Assembly: GCF_024323335.1 (NCBI RefSeq)
Contig: NC_066584.1
Location: 275,381,618-275,445,617 of the forward strand
DNA length: 64,000 nucleotides
Direction: 5' to 3'
Source: Lathyrus oleraceus
Taxonomy: Eukaryota; Streptophyta; Magnoliopsida; Fabales; Fabaceae
The notes under the pieces were generated by a model. That model was not told the origin of the DNA and made no database searches. It saw only the letters and a list, made by a program, of their open reading frames with translations. Position numbers and translations under genes: made by a program. Positions within the stretch are counted from its first letter, which is position 1. Every line of letters starts with the position of its first letter. Positions 43,584-56,200 of the stretch are shown here, in pieces.

Positions 43584-45499
43584 AAAGGTTCAATAGAACA
43601 ATCTTGGAAAAGGTGAGATGCATGTTGGTTAGTGTTGGCTTGAAGAAGATTTTTTTAGCATAAGTTGTGATGGATGTTTCTTACCTGATAAAGACACTTG
43701 AAGAAGTTTGGTTAGGACATCCTCCAAACTTGGATAGACTTAGGGTATTTGGTTGTGTAGCTTATGCTCACATCGAGCAAGACAAAGTGGAACCAAGGGT
43801 TGCGAGATGCATGTTCCTTGGATATCCTAAAGGTGTTAAGGCCTATAGATTGTGGTGCTTGGAACCGGGCACCAAGAAATGCATTACTAGTCGTGATGTA
43901 GTCTTCAATGAAATTGAGATGACATTTAAGAAATTTGATGATACTTACACAAAGCCAAGAATCTTTAAAGAATAGTATGATCAGGAAGAGGTTCCTATCG
44001 AGGTGGAGAATATAAAGTATGAAGTGGACAATAATTAAGTAAACCAAGATGACATTGTAGAAGAATTACAAGATGTTGAAGAAAATGAGGAAACTGAAAA
44101 TGACTACTTGTTAGCTATGGACAGGACTAGGAGAATCATCAAGACACCTCATATACTTGATTATGTTGATCTTATAGCCTTTGCCCCTATCTCTACAAGT
44201 GAAGTTCTGGATGAAGAACCTAGAGACCACAAAGATGCTATGAGAAGAAAATATATAAAGAAGTGGTTGAAAGTCATGGATGATGAGATAAAGTCTCTTC
44301 ATGATAAAAACACTTAGAATCTGATCAAGAAACTTGTAGGGGCTAGATTAGTCAGCTGCAAGTGAATATTCAAGGTAAAATAAGAAAAGGGAAAGGAGGA
44401 TTATGTGTGTAAGTTGAACAAGTGACAATATGGCCTAAAACAATCTCCTAGAAAATAGAATATGAGGTTTGACAAACTCATGGCACACATAGGTTTCACA
44501 ACGAGTCAGCTTGATGATTGTGTCTATTTAGATTCCTCTATGAAAATTGTTTTGTCATGTTATTACTCTATGTGGATGACATCCTTATAGCATGCAACTG
44601 TGTTGAAGAAATAATGAGGATAAAGGGGGAAATCAACCAGGAATTTGAAATGAGTGATCTTAGAGCTACCACAATGATCTTAGGCCTTGATATCAAGAGG
44701 GATATGAAGCACTCTAGGTTGTGCTTATCTCAAGAGATGTACCTAAGGAAGATTCTTGACGGGTTTGGAATGTCAAACTCAAAACCTGTCACAACTCTTA
44801 TAACCCAACAATTCAAGCTAAATGGCACATAAACTCCAAGTATTGAAGTTGAAAAGGCCTATATGGATATTTTATCACATACTAGCATAATAGGTTCTTT
44901 GATATATGTTATGGTTTGCAGCATGTTAGACATAGCATATGTTGTGAGCATTGTAAGCAGGTACATGGCTAACCCTGGAAAGGCTCATTGACAAGCTTTG
45001 AAATGGATCCTAAGATACATAAAAGGATTCCTAAGCAGGGTCCTAATTTATGGTGGAGCCAGGGATCGTGATGACCAAGGGGAAATCGAAGGGCTTGTGG
45101 ACTCTGGTTATGTAGGATGTATGGACACCAGAAAATCTCTTTCTAGATATATTTTCACTATATTTGACACAATAATCAGTTGGAAAGAAACACTTCATAA
45201 GGTTGTAGTCTCTATCAACCACTGAAGTAGAATACATTGTCCTTACTCAAGTTATCAAATCAGCATTGTGGCTGAAAGATTTTGCTAAGGAATTGAAGCT
45301 TCAAGACCAAGTAATCATTGTCCATCATGACAGTCAAAGTGTCATATATCTGTCCAAGAATTCATCTTACCATGAAAGGACTAAACACATTAATGTTAAA
45401 TTGTATTTTGTTAGAGAAATAATTAAAAGAGGTGAAGTAAAAGTGATGAAGTTGTCAAGTGATCATAATGTTGCTAATATGATCACAAAATCCTTGTGA
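43584..45499 (+). pseudogene. Dead copia integrase-RT-RNase H, 3' part
   Basis: Continuation of the old copia after the AAAGG duplication: the end of the integrase core ('FNRTILEKVRCML'), then 'LRVFGCVAYAHI', 'RCMFLGYPKGVKAYRLW' and 'SRDVVFNE' (43700-43930). The RT is badly reduced. 'VMDDEIKSLHDKNT' is followed within about 100 bp by 'QYGLKQSPRK', so roughly 150 codons of the RT core are deleted. 'LLLYVDDILIACN' survives at 44555-44595. RNase H and tail pieces ('WLKDFAKELKL', 'HDSQSVIYLSKN', 'ERTKHINVKLYFVREII', 'HNVANMITKSL') end at 45499. There are multiple stops. Confidence 0.9.
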
Positions 45500-45907
45500 A
45501 GTTGTAACTTTTTTCATTTCCTACAATTGATAAATCAACATGATGATTGTTGATCTGTATACCGTTGGAGTTTGTTCTACGATGGAGTTTTGTAGCTTAT
45601 GATTGTAGCAAACTCCACCATCTAACTAAAACTAATAAGCTAATATACATGCACAGGTATATGATATAACTAAAATTCACTTCTATTAGTTAATTAGTTA
45701 GTTTTGACTAGATATATAAATATACATTTATTCTCTCTTGTAAAGATAAAAAAATTAGTATTCAATTGTAAACAATTTTCATTTGTGTAATTGAATGAAC
45801 CACAGTAAGCATTCTCGATCTAACTTGTGAATTCACATTGTCTTTCTTCTTTAACTTTCCTTTTCATTAACATTTTATCAAATATTTGGTTGCATTGAAT
45901 CACAACA

Positions 45908-46006
45908 TTTATGTTAATTTTAAAATAAAAATTAATTTAATAATTATAATAATATACAAATATTATATAATCACTAGTATATTAATTAAAAAATATTCTT
46001 TTATGT

Positions 46007-46077
<71 letters not shown>

Positions 46078-47465
46078 AAACTGCTATTTTACTAAACATT
46101 TCAATAAATTTATCAATTATTAATCATCAATTATAAATCAATTATAAATGATCAATTATTAAATATCAATAATTAGTTATAAATTATCAAATGACTTATC
46201 AATTATCAAAATTTCTTTACCAATTAGAGTGTATGAATATGACTTAAACTGTCCTTTTGTTTTAAAAGGGGTTAGTGGGTCAAATATAAAACATTAGCTA
46301 TACTATTAAACAAAATCACTTTCATGAACACTTACAAATTATCTTTAAGTTTTAGAGCTTCTATGCAAATTAAAAAGGAAATAAATAACATAAGAAAGTT
46401 GGTATAGTTCTTGAATGTGAGTGAGCAACAATGTCCCAGAAAATTTGTAGCAAACATAAAAGCTCTTTAATCCGCACAGCTCTGGTTGTTGGAAGTTTAA
46501 AAGCAAACTTGTGTTACTTCTCCATAGACCTTAGGGTCTATATTTAATTAAATACTTATTACCTTCTAAATTATTTTTCTATAACTTTATTATATAAGAA
46601 TGGAGAGTTTATGAATATGAAAATCAAATAAACAGTGATAGAGAACACACAACACTTAATATTTGGTCCCAATCACAAAATGTCTTATACTTTTCTATGG
46701 CCAAAGTGGGTCCCACAAAAGGCCAACTATCAACACCTAAACATGAGTATTTTAGAAGGATTCTGCTAGTTGTTGAAGCATTTCTCACATGTTCTCTGAT
46801 CTAACTCATTTCACGTTAACCATGAATTGTAATCACCAAAACACCCTTGACCACTACAATGGACATGTATATGTAATGTTCCCAAATGTGGTAATACACT
46901 TATCATGGAGAGTTCCTTCTATGCTTCTTCTCACTCAAACAAACAGCCTTGAGCCCTTTACCTAACAACATTATATATGGCCCCCCAAACATCCCTCTCA
47001 AACTGTTAGTTAGTTAGATTTTCTTTTGAGCCGGCCAAAGACCCAATAACGAAAAGTTTCATTCATCAGTACAAAATTATAAAGTGTTGAAGTTACCTTA
47101 AGACTCGCACTCAATCCATATCACGCCACGTTCACGCCGGGAAGCATGAGACATCTCTAACCATCTCTCAAATATAAAGTATCCCTCGCGTAATATGAGG
47201 TACGTCAGTTAAGAGTTTTGTATTGAATAATATATTATCTGAACATATATTTATATATGAAACAATCTTCACTTTACAAGTTTTATAGCGATGAGTTAAG
47301 TTGAAGTACAAATTTAAGATAGTATCATAGCTAAATACGTATTTACATGGGGACCATAGTATTGAAAGAAATTTTATCAAATACAGATATGAAAGAGATC
47401 TACCCTTCATTTGGTTGTTTTCTTGTGACTTGTTGAATGTTGATACTATGCATGTTTTGACAGTG
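45908..47465 (+). other. Upstream region of the IQD gene
   Basis: Apart from the AT microsatellite this 1.56-kb stretch has no gene or clear transposon. It is AT-rich near the copia end (46080-46220 with repeated ATCAATTAT(T/A)AA) and more mixed beyond 46300. It presumably contains the promoter and 5' untranslated region of the IQD gene. I could not place a TATA box or start site with confidence; a short 17-codon in-frame extension from ATG 47415 is possible. Confidence 0.4.
46009..46072. repeat. (AT)32 microsatellite
   Basis: An uninterrupted AT dinucleotide run just outside the old copia 3' LTR. The apparent Tyr-Ile-repeat frame across it is not a gene. Confidence 0.97.
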
Positions 47466-49510
47466 ATGGGGAAGACAGGTAAATGGTTTAGGAATCTTTT
47501 GAAAGGGAAGAAAGACAGAGAAAAGGAGAAGATAGATTGTGGAAATGGAACAGAAAATCCAACTACTCCAATCTCAGCAACACCCAAGGAGAAAAGAAGA
47601 TGGAGTTTCAGAAGATCATCTGCTTCCAAGGAAGTTCATGTTGCAGAATCAAGTGTCGCTTCTTTGGTGCCATTACAAACTGTCATGGATTCTCAGAGTT
47701 ATCAGAGGAAGCATGTTATGGATGTTGCCGCTGCTGATGGTGTGATCTTCTTGAGTTCTTGTTCCAATGGAGGAACTAGAAGGAGTATCGAAGTGGCTTC
47801 TGCTATTAAAATTCAATCTGTCTTTAGATCTTACTTGGTATGTAACATCATGGGAAGTTAGTTTTCTGTTACATTCTAGTCTCATGGACTGGTGTATTGT
47901 ATGTTTGTGAATATGTTAAATATGTTTCTTTTAGAATTTAAGTTTGAGTTCAACCCTACAAAATCAATTTGAAAGGTGACGATTAGTCGTTTCATTTGTT
48001 AGTACAATACATCTATGCTCAAGATTTGATATCTAGAGCGTGACCTGAGTGGTCTAATGCGGGTGACCCGACAGTTGTGGCCCAATAGATTTTTGAGTTT
48101 GGCTTATCTCAACTCTACAAAACTAATTTGTCTGATAACACCGTCTCTCTGTCTCTGCTTATAAACATATTTTCGGGTCATATTGTACTCTTACCAATTT
48201 TTGTTGTGTCTCTGCTTCTAAACATATTTTCGGGTCATATTGTACTCTTAACAATTTTTGTTGTTTTGATAACAGGCGAGAAAGGCATTGTGTGCTCTTA
48301 GAGGAATAGTGAAGCTGCAAGCACTAGTAAGAGGTCATTTAGTGAGAAAACAAGCAACTGAGACACTAAGATGCATGCAAGCTTTGGTCTTAGCACAAGC
48401 AAGAGCTTGTGCTCAAAGGGTTAGAATGTTATCAGAAGAAAAGGCTAATCAAAAGCATACAACCTGCAGAAAAGCCACAGAGGACAGCTTATTCATGCAT
48501 ATGTACAATGTAAGTTCAATTCTGCTGCTAACTATCTTTCAAATCGTAGATTGAATTTTTCTGATTTGAATATTATAATTGCATGTATCAATGCTGTGTG
48601 AGACCGATAGTGACACGTGTCAGACACCAGATTGAAGTGGGAAGTGTCATAGATATAGAACACAAGATTGTTATTCTTTTCATTAATGTTAAATGTGGTT
48701 TTTGTTCATCTAGGAAATGGAAAGAGGCTTAGAAGAGAATATAAAGACAGTGGAGATGGATGTTTGTGAATCCAAAGGTAACTCAAGAAACAGAAACAAC
48801 ACTACAAATCATGAACACCATGGATTCTCTAAACATAGAATTTCAGCATATTATTCACCAAATGGTTCATACTCAAAGAAAGAAAACTACAAATTATCAC
48901 CAACACCATCCGCACGAACTGATTCAAGTCCAAAAGCATGCAGTGGATATTTCGAGGACGGTTCCTTCAGTACAGCACAGAACAGTCCCTATTACTACTC
49001 AGCAGTATCAAGAGCAGATGATTCAAAGCTTCCTTTTTCTTTCACTAGACAATCCTATGAAGAATCCATGACCAATGAATATCCATTTTTTCCAAATTAC
49101 ATGGCTAACACAGAATCATCAAGAGCTAAAGTAAGATCACAGAGTGCACCGAAGCAAAGGCCGGACTCGTACGAGAGGCAACCGAGTCGGCGAAGAGTTT
49201 CTGTGGAAGGAAGAAATGTTCCAAGGCCAGTGAGGATGTTGAGATCATCTTCACATGTTGGTGCCACTGCACAAAACTATCAGTATCCATGGTCTATAAA
49301 GCTTGATAGATCCGCAGCTTCACTCAATGACAATGAGTGTGAATCTACAAGTACAGTACTAACAAACTCTAACTATTGCAGATCTCTTGTTTCATATAAT
49401 GTGAGTATTTAACTTTCTCATATGTTTACTCATTTGTTTAGTAATAATACAATATCTGACGAAACCGTCGCTGCTTGTTTTGGCTGCAGCCTCATGGACC
49501 AAGCTATTGA
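47466..49510 (+). CDS. IQ67-domain (IQD family) calmodulin-binding protein, 437 aa
   Basis: Four exons, all joined in phase 0: 47466-47837, 48276-48509, 48714-49400 and 49490-49510, with GT-AG introns of 438, 204 and 89 bp. The protein starts [16 protein letters not shown], the basic N-terminus usual in the family, which is why I chose ATG 47466 over the in-frame ATG at 47415. The IQ67 domain begins about residue 109, with a complete IQ motif I116-Q117...R121...R126 and further IQ-like repeats ('[12 protein letters not shown]', '[11 protein letters not shown]'). Intron 1 falls between codons 16 and 17 of the IQ67 domain, a hallmark of IQD genes. A DUF4005 block ('[16 protein letters not shown]', about 341) lies in the third exon. 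The last exon codes only for PHGPSY and a stop. IQD proteins are plant scaffolds that bind calmodulin through the IQ67 region and are often found on microtubules, membranes or in the nucleus; which partner this one has cannot be told from sequence. It faces the TPR gene tail to tail. Confidence 0.93.
48151..48264. repeat. 57-bp tandem duplication beside the IQD intron 1 acceptor
   Basis: Two adjacent copies begin GTCTCTGCTT at 48151 and 48208, with about three differences. Each contains CATATTTTCGGGTCATATTG and a T-rich tail. The second copy ends 11 bp before the exon 2 acceptor (AG 48274-48275), so the pyrimidine tract has been doubled. Confidence 0.93.
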
Positions 49511-50264
49511 TAAATGACAAAGCACCTTCCAGTAAAACAAAGGGTTAGATCCATTTTGCAGGAACTCCAAAAAAAATCTAGAGTTCTTCTGCAGAGTCCT
49601 TCTTGCACACTTTAAGCAAGTAACAGTCTTGGTCCTCAAAATTCTAGAGTTCTTGCAAGGGACTAAAGTGTAGTTCCAATTTTGAGTTTTTTTCTTCTAT
49701 GAATTGTGGATTACAATGTGAGAAAACATTTAACAGGTTGATGAACAGGGTATAGACTTCCCAAGTAAGGTATTTCCTAACAGTCGGAGCATAATGAAAC
49801 AGAGTCGTATAAAAATTTTATCGATAGAATATAACAAAATTGTTATTTCACTTAAATTAGAGAATACAAAAATCAAAACAAGTGCTACAAAAAATCCGCT
49901 CCATTTCATTTAACCACAGAATTCAGATACAATAATACAATCTACATCTACTGCTTCCAAACTAGCCTCAGCAATGATAAACAAACCGTTGTCCAATCTC
50001 CACAATACTAGAGTAGATTATGAGCAATCAAACAATTTATAATTGCCAAGAAAATGTAACTCATTGAAAGCTTAATATAATTGCCAAAAAAATGTAACTG
50101 GTTGAAAGCTTAGATAATTCTAAAAACAAATGAATAAAACAAAAATATGAAGAACATCTTGCCAGCAATATGTTACATTCCAGGGAGACAACAAAACATA
50201 AGCACTGAAACTTCCTGTGAACCTATCATTTTTATAAGTATTCGCCAAAAATGAGTAGAGTATA
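49511..50264. other. Convergent 3' ends of the IQD and TPR genes
   Basis: No gene between the two stop codons (49508-49510 on +, 50265-50267 on -). The 754 bp should hold both 3' untranslated regions and poly(A) sites; AT-rich AATAAA-like stretches occur on both strands but I did not fix them. There is a short repeated phrase AAAATGTAACT..TTGAAAGCTTA at 50050 and 50090. Confidence 0.6.
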
Positions 50265-53200
50265 TTAAGATCGGGAAGTCTTTTCTTTGAATAAGCGAGG
50301 AACAACTTCATGAGAACCAATGTCCAGAATTTCGGGATCCCTGAAAATAACAAATTATACAGTCTGAAATTAAGTTTACGCAATCAAATGTTAAGTTCAT
50401 AACAGCAAAATTTGCATACTAACTATTCAAAGGAGAAAAAAGAAAACAAAACTGCTGAAGTTCACCTATAAGTACATTTTAGGATCCTATAAGTAGGCAT
50501 TGAAAATAAAGCAGATTGTAGAAAACCAATACTGTAGGCATTAATCCTTTGCAAAAAAAAATTGTTTTGATAGAAGAGTCTATCCTAGCAATATTACCAA
50601 CCACAAAGTACAAAAATCATATAGTAAAACAAGTGTATGCAAAAAGGGTGGGAGAGAAACCTGCACAGTGTCTGTCCCTTTTCAATCGAACTGGGAATAA
50701 ACCACAACTTTCTCAGGGAAGGAGACTCAAATTGAACAAAGAAACCATCATTCTGTGCATGTTTCCATTTCCTTGATCCTTGGCCTTTCCAGACCTGCAG
50801 ACACAGAATGTCATTTAAGAAACTCATGTTGATCAAGACTTTGCAATTCTAACTGAAAGACAACAAGCAATCCATCTGAACCACATATTTAACCAAAAAA
50901 GCATGACCTTCAATTGAATTTTTCAATTAATTATGGAATTTTAACAACCTATGTTGTGTTCTGTAAAAGATTTACCCTTATTTAATGCATTAAGAAATCA
51001 AAAGTTACCTGTGGATAAGCAATGATGTTTTTAGCAGTCACTAAGCAGGCTGCTTTGGAGAAAGACTCCTCGGCATACTGCCTAAGAAATGAAAAGCAGC
51101 TGCTGTGTGTTTCTGGTGTTTCAAAGGCCTGGAAAATGAAATGAGATACAATATTAAAAATCAAAATACCATATGAGGGAATTTTGTCGAGTTTATTTTG
51201 ATAATTTTAAGCCAACAAGATAGACAAACCCAAATGTGCATGTATATTTAGCTTACAGTTTATAAATTATATATTGAAGAATACAAAGAAAGGAAACTGC
51301 GATAAAAACCTAGTAAACCACAATGAACGAAGACTATTTGAAAGTTTAATATGAAAATATATACCTTATCAATGTTCACAATTGGGGGATACTTATCGGT
51401 CTGCGTCTTTTCTTTGTCAGGGAGAAAGTGAACTCTAGCATCTACTGAAGAAGTTTCATGCCATGATTTTACAGCAGTTTCCATGGTCTCAACAAGAAAC
51501 GAGAACTTGTCTTTCCAGCTTTCTTCAGATCCATACTTTTCAGACTGCAGGGGGAGATCATTTCAATCCTCACTTTGAACAATTTTAAAATGATATATAC
51601 CATGTAGATTAGTGAACCTTTAATCACCTTAAATTACAATATAAGTCACGACAAACCCAAAGTTAAAAGAAGCAAATAAAACAGAACAACTCAGAAACCA
51701 AATTACATAAAAAGGAAAGATATATAGTTTTGACATTCTGTTTTTAGGTCTTTTTCCTGTTTTTGAGAATTCGGTCTTCAATGTTGATATACTGTCTATT
51801 TATTAATGTTACACTCCTTTCTCAACTCTTATTACAGGTTTTGTATTTGTTATTTTCTTTGCCCTGGTGATTTGAACCCAGAACCTTACTTTAAAAATTC
51901 CTATGTGATGAACCAGGTTTGAGTTAGTAGCAAGCCCTTTACTTGAGAACTCTTAAAATGAGGCGCTGGATTCGAATTTTGGGGAGGCAAAGAAAAGACC
52001 AAATACAAAATCCATAATAAGAGCAGAGAAGGGTTAAATTAAAGAGGTGCAAAAGGCGAAGCATGCCTTCTTAGGCCCATTGTACCAAACAACAGGGAAA
52101 TAGATAGAGCTGCAAAAAAAAATTGGATTCAAGCGGGGTGGATGAAAGGGGAGAAAGCCTCAAGGGTTTTTTGGGATAAAAAGGTACTGGTCAAACTAAC
52201 AACAGCAACAGCTAAGCCTTATCCCACTAAGTGGAGTCGGCTAAAGGGAAATTTTTATCGTACAACTATAAGAACATCAATGTTGTATAGGACAGAGAGT
52301 TGGGCAGTAAAATGTAACACGGGAGTAAACTTAGTGTAGCAGATATGTGAATGCTACACTGAGATGTGAATGTTACACTGGGTGTGTGGAAAATAAAAAA
52401 ACTAGATGGGATAGGATTAGGAATGATAGTATTAGAGACAGTGTTAAAGTAGAAAATATGGTTGAATCTAGACTTAAGAAGTAGTTTAGGCATGTGTGGA
52501 GGAGACTTGTAGATGACGCAATAAGGAAAATAGATCATATGGAGAGTAGCTCAGTTGCCATGTGTAGAAGACCAAGAAAAACTAAAGGAGAAAATATCAC
52601 GAAAGAACTAGAAGTCAATGTTTTGGTTACAGATGTGACTATGTGATAGAGATTATAGTGTCAAGTCAATTGATCCATATAGCCACCTCCCCTAGCACAG
52701 TCAGGACATACGTGATTACGTTCAATTTATCCACTTTTTCAAATTATTACCGGTATCGACATGTCAATGTTTCGATGTTGTGTCCGGTATTCGTGTATAT
52801 GCTTCATAGCCCCCAGGTGGGATAAGGTTTGGTTCTTGTTGTATACGTATTAATTTATCACTAATCTCGGTGTCATTAAGGTCATCTTTGTATAATTTGG
52901 GTTATTTGGAGCTTTAAGTAATCTAGGATTGTTCATCATCAAGCAAGATAGCAGCTATGTATGAATTTCATACTTCAGACTTCATTTAAGAATGAAACTT
53001 GTGTCTAGAATCTAGGTTGTCGATAGCGCGCTATTGCATAGCAGTACAAGACCTCGGCGCCACGCTTTTGGGCTGCTAACCGCTATCCGCAATAGCGGAA
53101 ATAGCAGCCTCTATTTGTGAAGTCGTGGCAGCGCTATAGCGGTTCTGTAGCAGTTTATAGACCGCTATTGTGAAGATGAGGGCAATGTTGTAAGTTTGAA

Positions 53201-56200
53201 TTTTTTTTCAATGCAAATTGGTATTTTTCACTTTTATTTGACTAACATTAAGCGCTCCTAGCGATGCTCTATGTCATTTCCAATTCTCTCTTCACTCAAA
53301 TCAGCAAGCGGTGGATCTAATTTGCCGTTCTCTTTCTCTCTCTCTCTCTCTTAGCAAATTTTCTTCTTCCACATTCTTCTCAACCTAAAAATCAGCAAGT
53401 GGTGGATCTTTCTCATCCATTCTTTCACATTCCTCTTCACCTATTCACCTTTTTCTTCACTTTCTCATTCACTTACATCTATTTCTCCTGTGTTTTGCTG
53501 ATTTCTCATCTATTTGGTTTTGGGAGAAGAGGATTTGACTTGGGCAGTTGTTGGTAATGCCGCTGGGCTAATGAACCAGCAAGAGTTACTAGACATAACT
53601 CTAGACTTGCTACATTAGTGTCTAATGGAGATGAGGAGTTGGAGGTGGAAGAAGAAGAGTTTGAAACTGAATCAAGTGATGAGCAAGATGATATTAATGT
53701 GGTAAAACTTAGAAGTGAAGATGAGACGGATGTGATTTAGTCATTTTGTTTACGTTTGTTTACGCTTATAATTTGGTTTAGTCATTTTGAGCGCATTAAT
53801 GATTTGATTTTGATGGGAACTTATATTGTGGTTCGGTTGGAATTTATGTATATTGTTGCAACTTTTGTTTTTAAGGCATTATGTATGTTGTTGGAACTTT
53901 TTTTTAAGTATTTATGTACATGTTACGTATTTACTTTGGTTTTTAAAGCTAACAATAGCGGTCATCCCGCTATCCGCTATACCGCTATAGCATTTTGGGG
54001 GTCCGGCGTAGCGCCGCTATCCGAGATTAACAACCTAGCCTAGACCTATTTGTATTTCACCCTCCTTTTGTCTATCTCCCTAAATTATCTTCTACCCTTT
54101 CTCCTATACTCTTTCTACATAATAAATTTTAGTGATAAATAATACTACCTTCGTTCCTTTATATAAGAGACAACTCAGTTTTTAAGTTCATTGAATAACC
54201 AATGTATTTGGTCAATTTGTAGACTAGATACGTTGATTGTTCAATGAATTTAAAAAATGACTTGTCTCTTATATAAAGGAACGAAGGTAGTACTAATTAA
54301 TAAAAAAATATAATCTTATAGAGCACATACTAGTTGAGCACTATTAGCAATATAACCGGAACAAAAGGAGTGTTGGCAACACAGACATTCTAACACACCC
54401 TCGTCTATCAGTTAAAATTCACAAGGGCCCCACCAAAATTGTATAGGACCCACATAATTTGGTGTCTCTTATGAATTCAACCAATAGAAGAGAGTGTGTT
54501 GGGATGTGTGTGTTCTTAGCATTATTCACCAGAACAATTGTACTAACCAATTCAGGTTTCAATGTATCTAAATGTTTGGCCATGTCAACATTTGATCTCA
54601 TATTCTCCACTTCTTGAGCTCGCTTGCTATCTTTCGCTAGTTGGTTTATCTTCTTTATCTTTTTTGATACTTCTTGACTTTGTGGGTTATACTGCGAAGC
54701 GATCTGAAAGGAAGCTAATGCCTACAAATATTTACACAAGCAGATGTATCAGAATCAAAAATCCAAAATTTAGCCTATCTCGGAACAACAGTGATTTGTT
54801 CAAAATCCGCTATGCTATAGCCGTTGTTTGACAACCTTGATCAAAAGTTCGGAAAAAAGACAGTTGTCAATTACTACATTATAAAATGCTTACATCATCA
54901 TATCGTTTCAAGGCCTCCAATATGCACCCCCTCCGGAAATGTCCCTGGAAGTGTATTCAAGTAGAATCACTGATAAGTGTATTTTTAAGGGTACAAACAC
55001 TAACATTAAGAAAAGATGAAAAAGAAAAACATCTTACCTTTTCCCATTGGGGCTTTAATTTAATAGTCATGTCAGCATCATCGAGAGCTTTGTTAAGCTT
55101 ATCCAATTGCAGCAATGCTGCAGCACGGTTACTGTCACACAACGTATGCACAGAAAATGGATCAGCATAAGATACTTATGGATTGGGTTAGCATGACATA
55201 TTCCACAATTTAAATACATAAATCCAAAACCACTCATTTTGCTCAAAGAAATTGCACTGAACAATTAACTTCAATGGCATGTTGAATCATGAAGTAGACT
55301 TTCGAAACATCACACACAAGGTAAAAGCATGATCTGTTTCTGTTCATCAATAACAATACAGTTTAAAATAATATAAAGATAGTTCCAGCACATAGCAGAG
55401 GCCTATGAAGTTTACATGGAGGACTATTTAGTTACGAAACAAGACGTGCAACCGCCAGAGATTATAGTTCCTTTAGAATAAAAGGAAACAAGATCCTACA
55501 CCACCAGGCAATTAATATTATATGGATAGGAATAGGATGGCAGGATACAATATATGTAAAGGAAATGAAAGGCACTCACTGGAACTCGCTCTTTAAACTC
55601 TGGTTATGCCGATTCTCTACTACAGTGACAGTGACTTTTTTACAGAATAATGTATCCATTCAATAAATAAGGTTCACGTACATTCAAGGCACAAGTCTTG
55701 ACTCAGTCAAAGACTTGGAGGTTAAGGAAACGTCGCCAATTTTGAGAGGGTGCACACAAGGGATGCCTATTTACAGGGTCAGTCGCTTAGATTGGGGGGC
55801 TATTTGCACCATGTTATTTCAACAAAACTCAGTATACTAACCCAATAATCGGCATCCGAGTGTCATCGAGTACATTACAACCCAGTAAATAAGCTCAGCA
55901 TAAAAAGTTTGAGTAAGCTTCTCAACAAAGAAAGGAAAATTAAAAGAATCTTGTAATAACTAAGAGTTTCTTAAACAACTGCTCCTACATCTTTAATTTC
56001 AGAAACTCCTACATTTAACTTATCTATAAATATTTATAAGGTTAAAACAAAATTTCAGTAAGTACTTAATTGAGAAGCTCTCATGAGCTAAAAGCTAATT
56101 AAAACTAGGCTACAAAGTCTACTAATCTGCAAGGCTTCACAACTGACAGAGAGAATCCTCTTTTACTTCTTAAGTGAAACAATAATCAAAATCCTGCTTG

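Larger units (their letters stand above)
11300..45907 (+). mobile_element. Old Ty1/copia element that hosts the whole main nest
   Basis: LTR remnants flank the nest: 11300-11534 and 45681-45907 share TTCTATTAGTTA, GACTAGATATATAAAT, CTTGTAAAGATA, ATTCAATTGTAAA, TGTGTAATTGAATGAACCA and end TTGAATCA(T/C)AACA. They differ at many sites, so this insertion is much older than the elements inside it. The 5' LTR copy is truncated at about 11300; the 3' copy probably begins near 45555. Coding remnants occupy 11562-13361 and 43584-45499. The chromovirus lies between them and leaves a perfect AAAGG duplication (13357-13361 and 43584-43588). Confidence 0.85.

Noticed and set aside
45886..46095. 69-aa frame with Tyr-Ile repeats
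   Set aside because: Translation of the (AT)32 microsatellite.
47415..47465. Upstream ATG as the IQD start
   Set aside because: The MGK...KWF start at 47466 is the family's usual N-terminus and the 17 extra residues have no family resemblance.
49401..49412. VSI stop as the end of the IQD protein
   Set aside because: AAT|GTGAGT is a strong donor, and splicing to 49490 gives the PHGPSY ending I recognise for this family; retention remains possible as a variant.
53012..54038. A functional hAT transposon
   Set aside because: Only a C-terminal scrap of transposase remains and the duplication has decayed.
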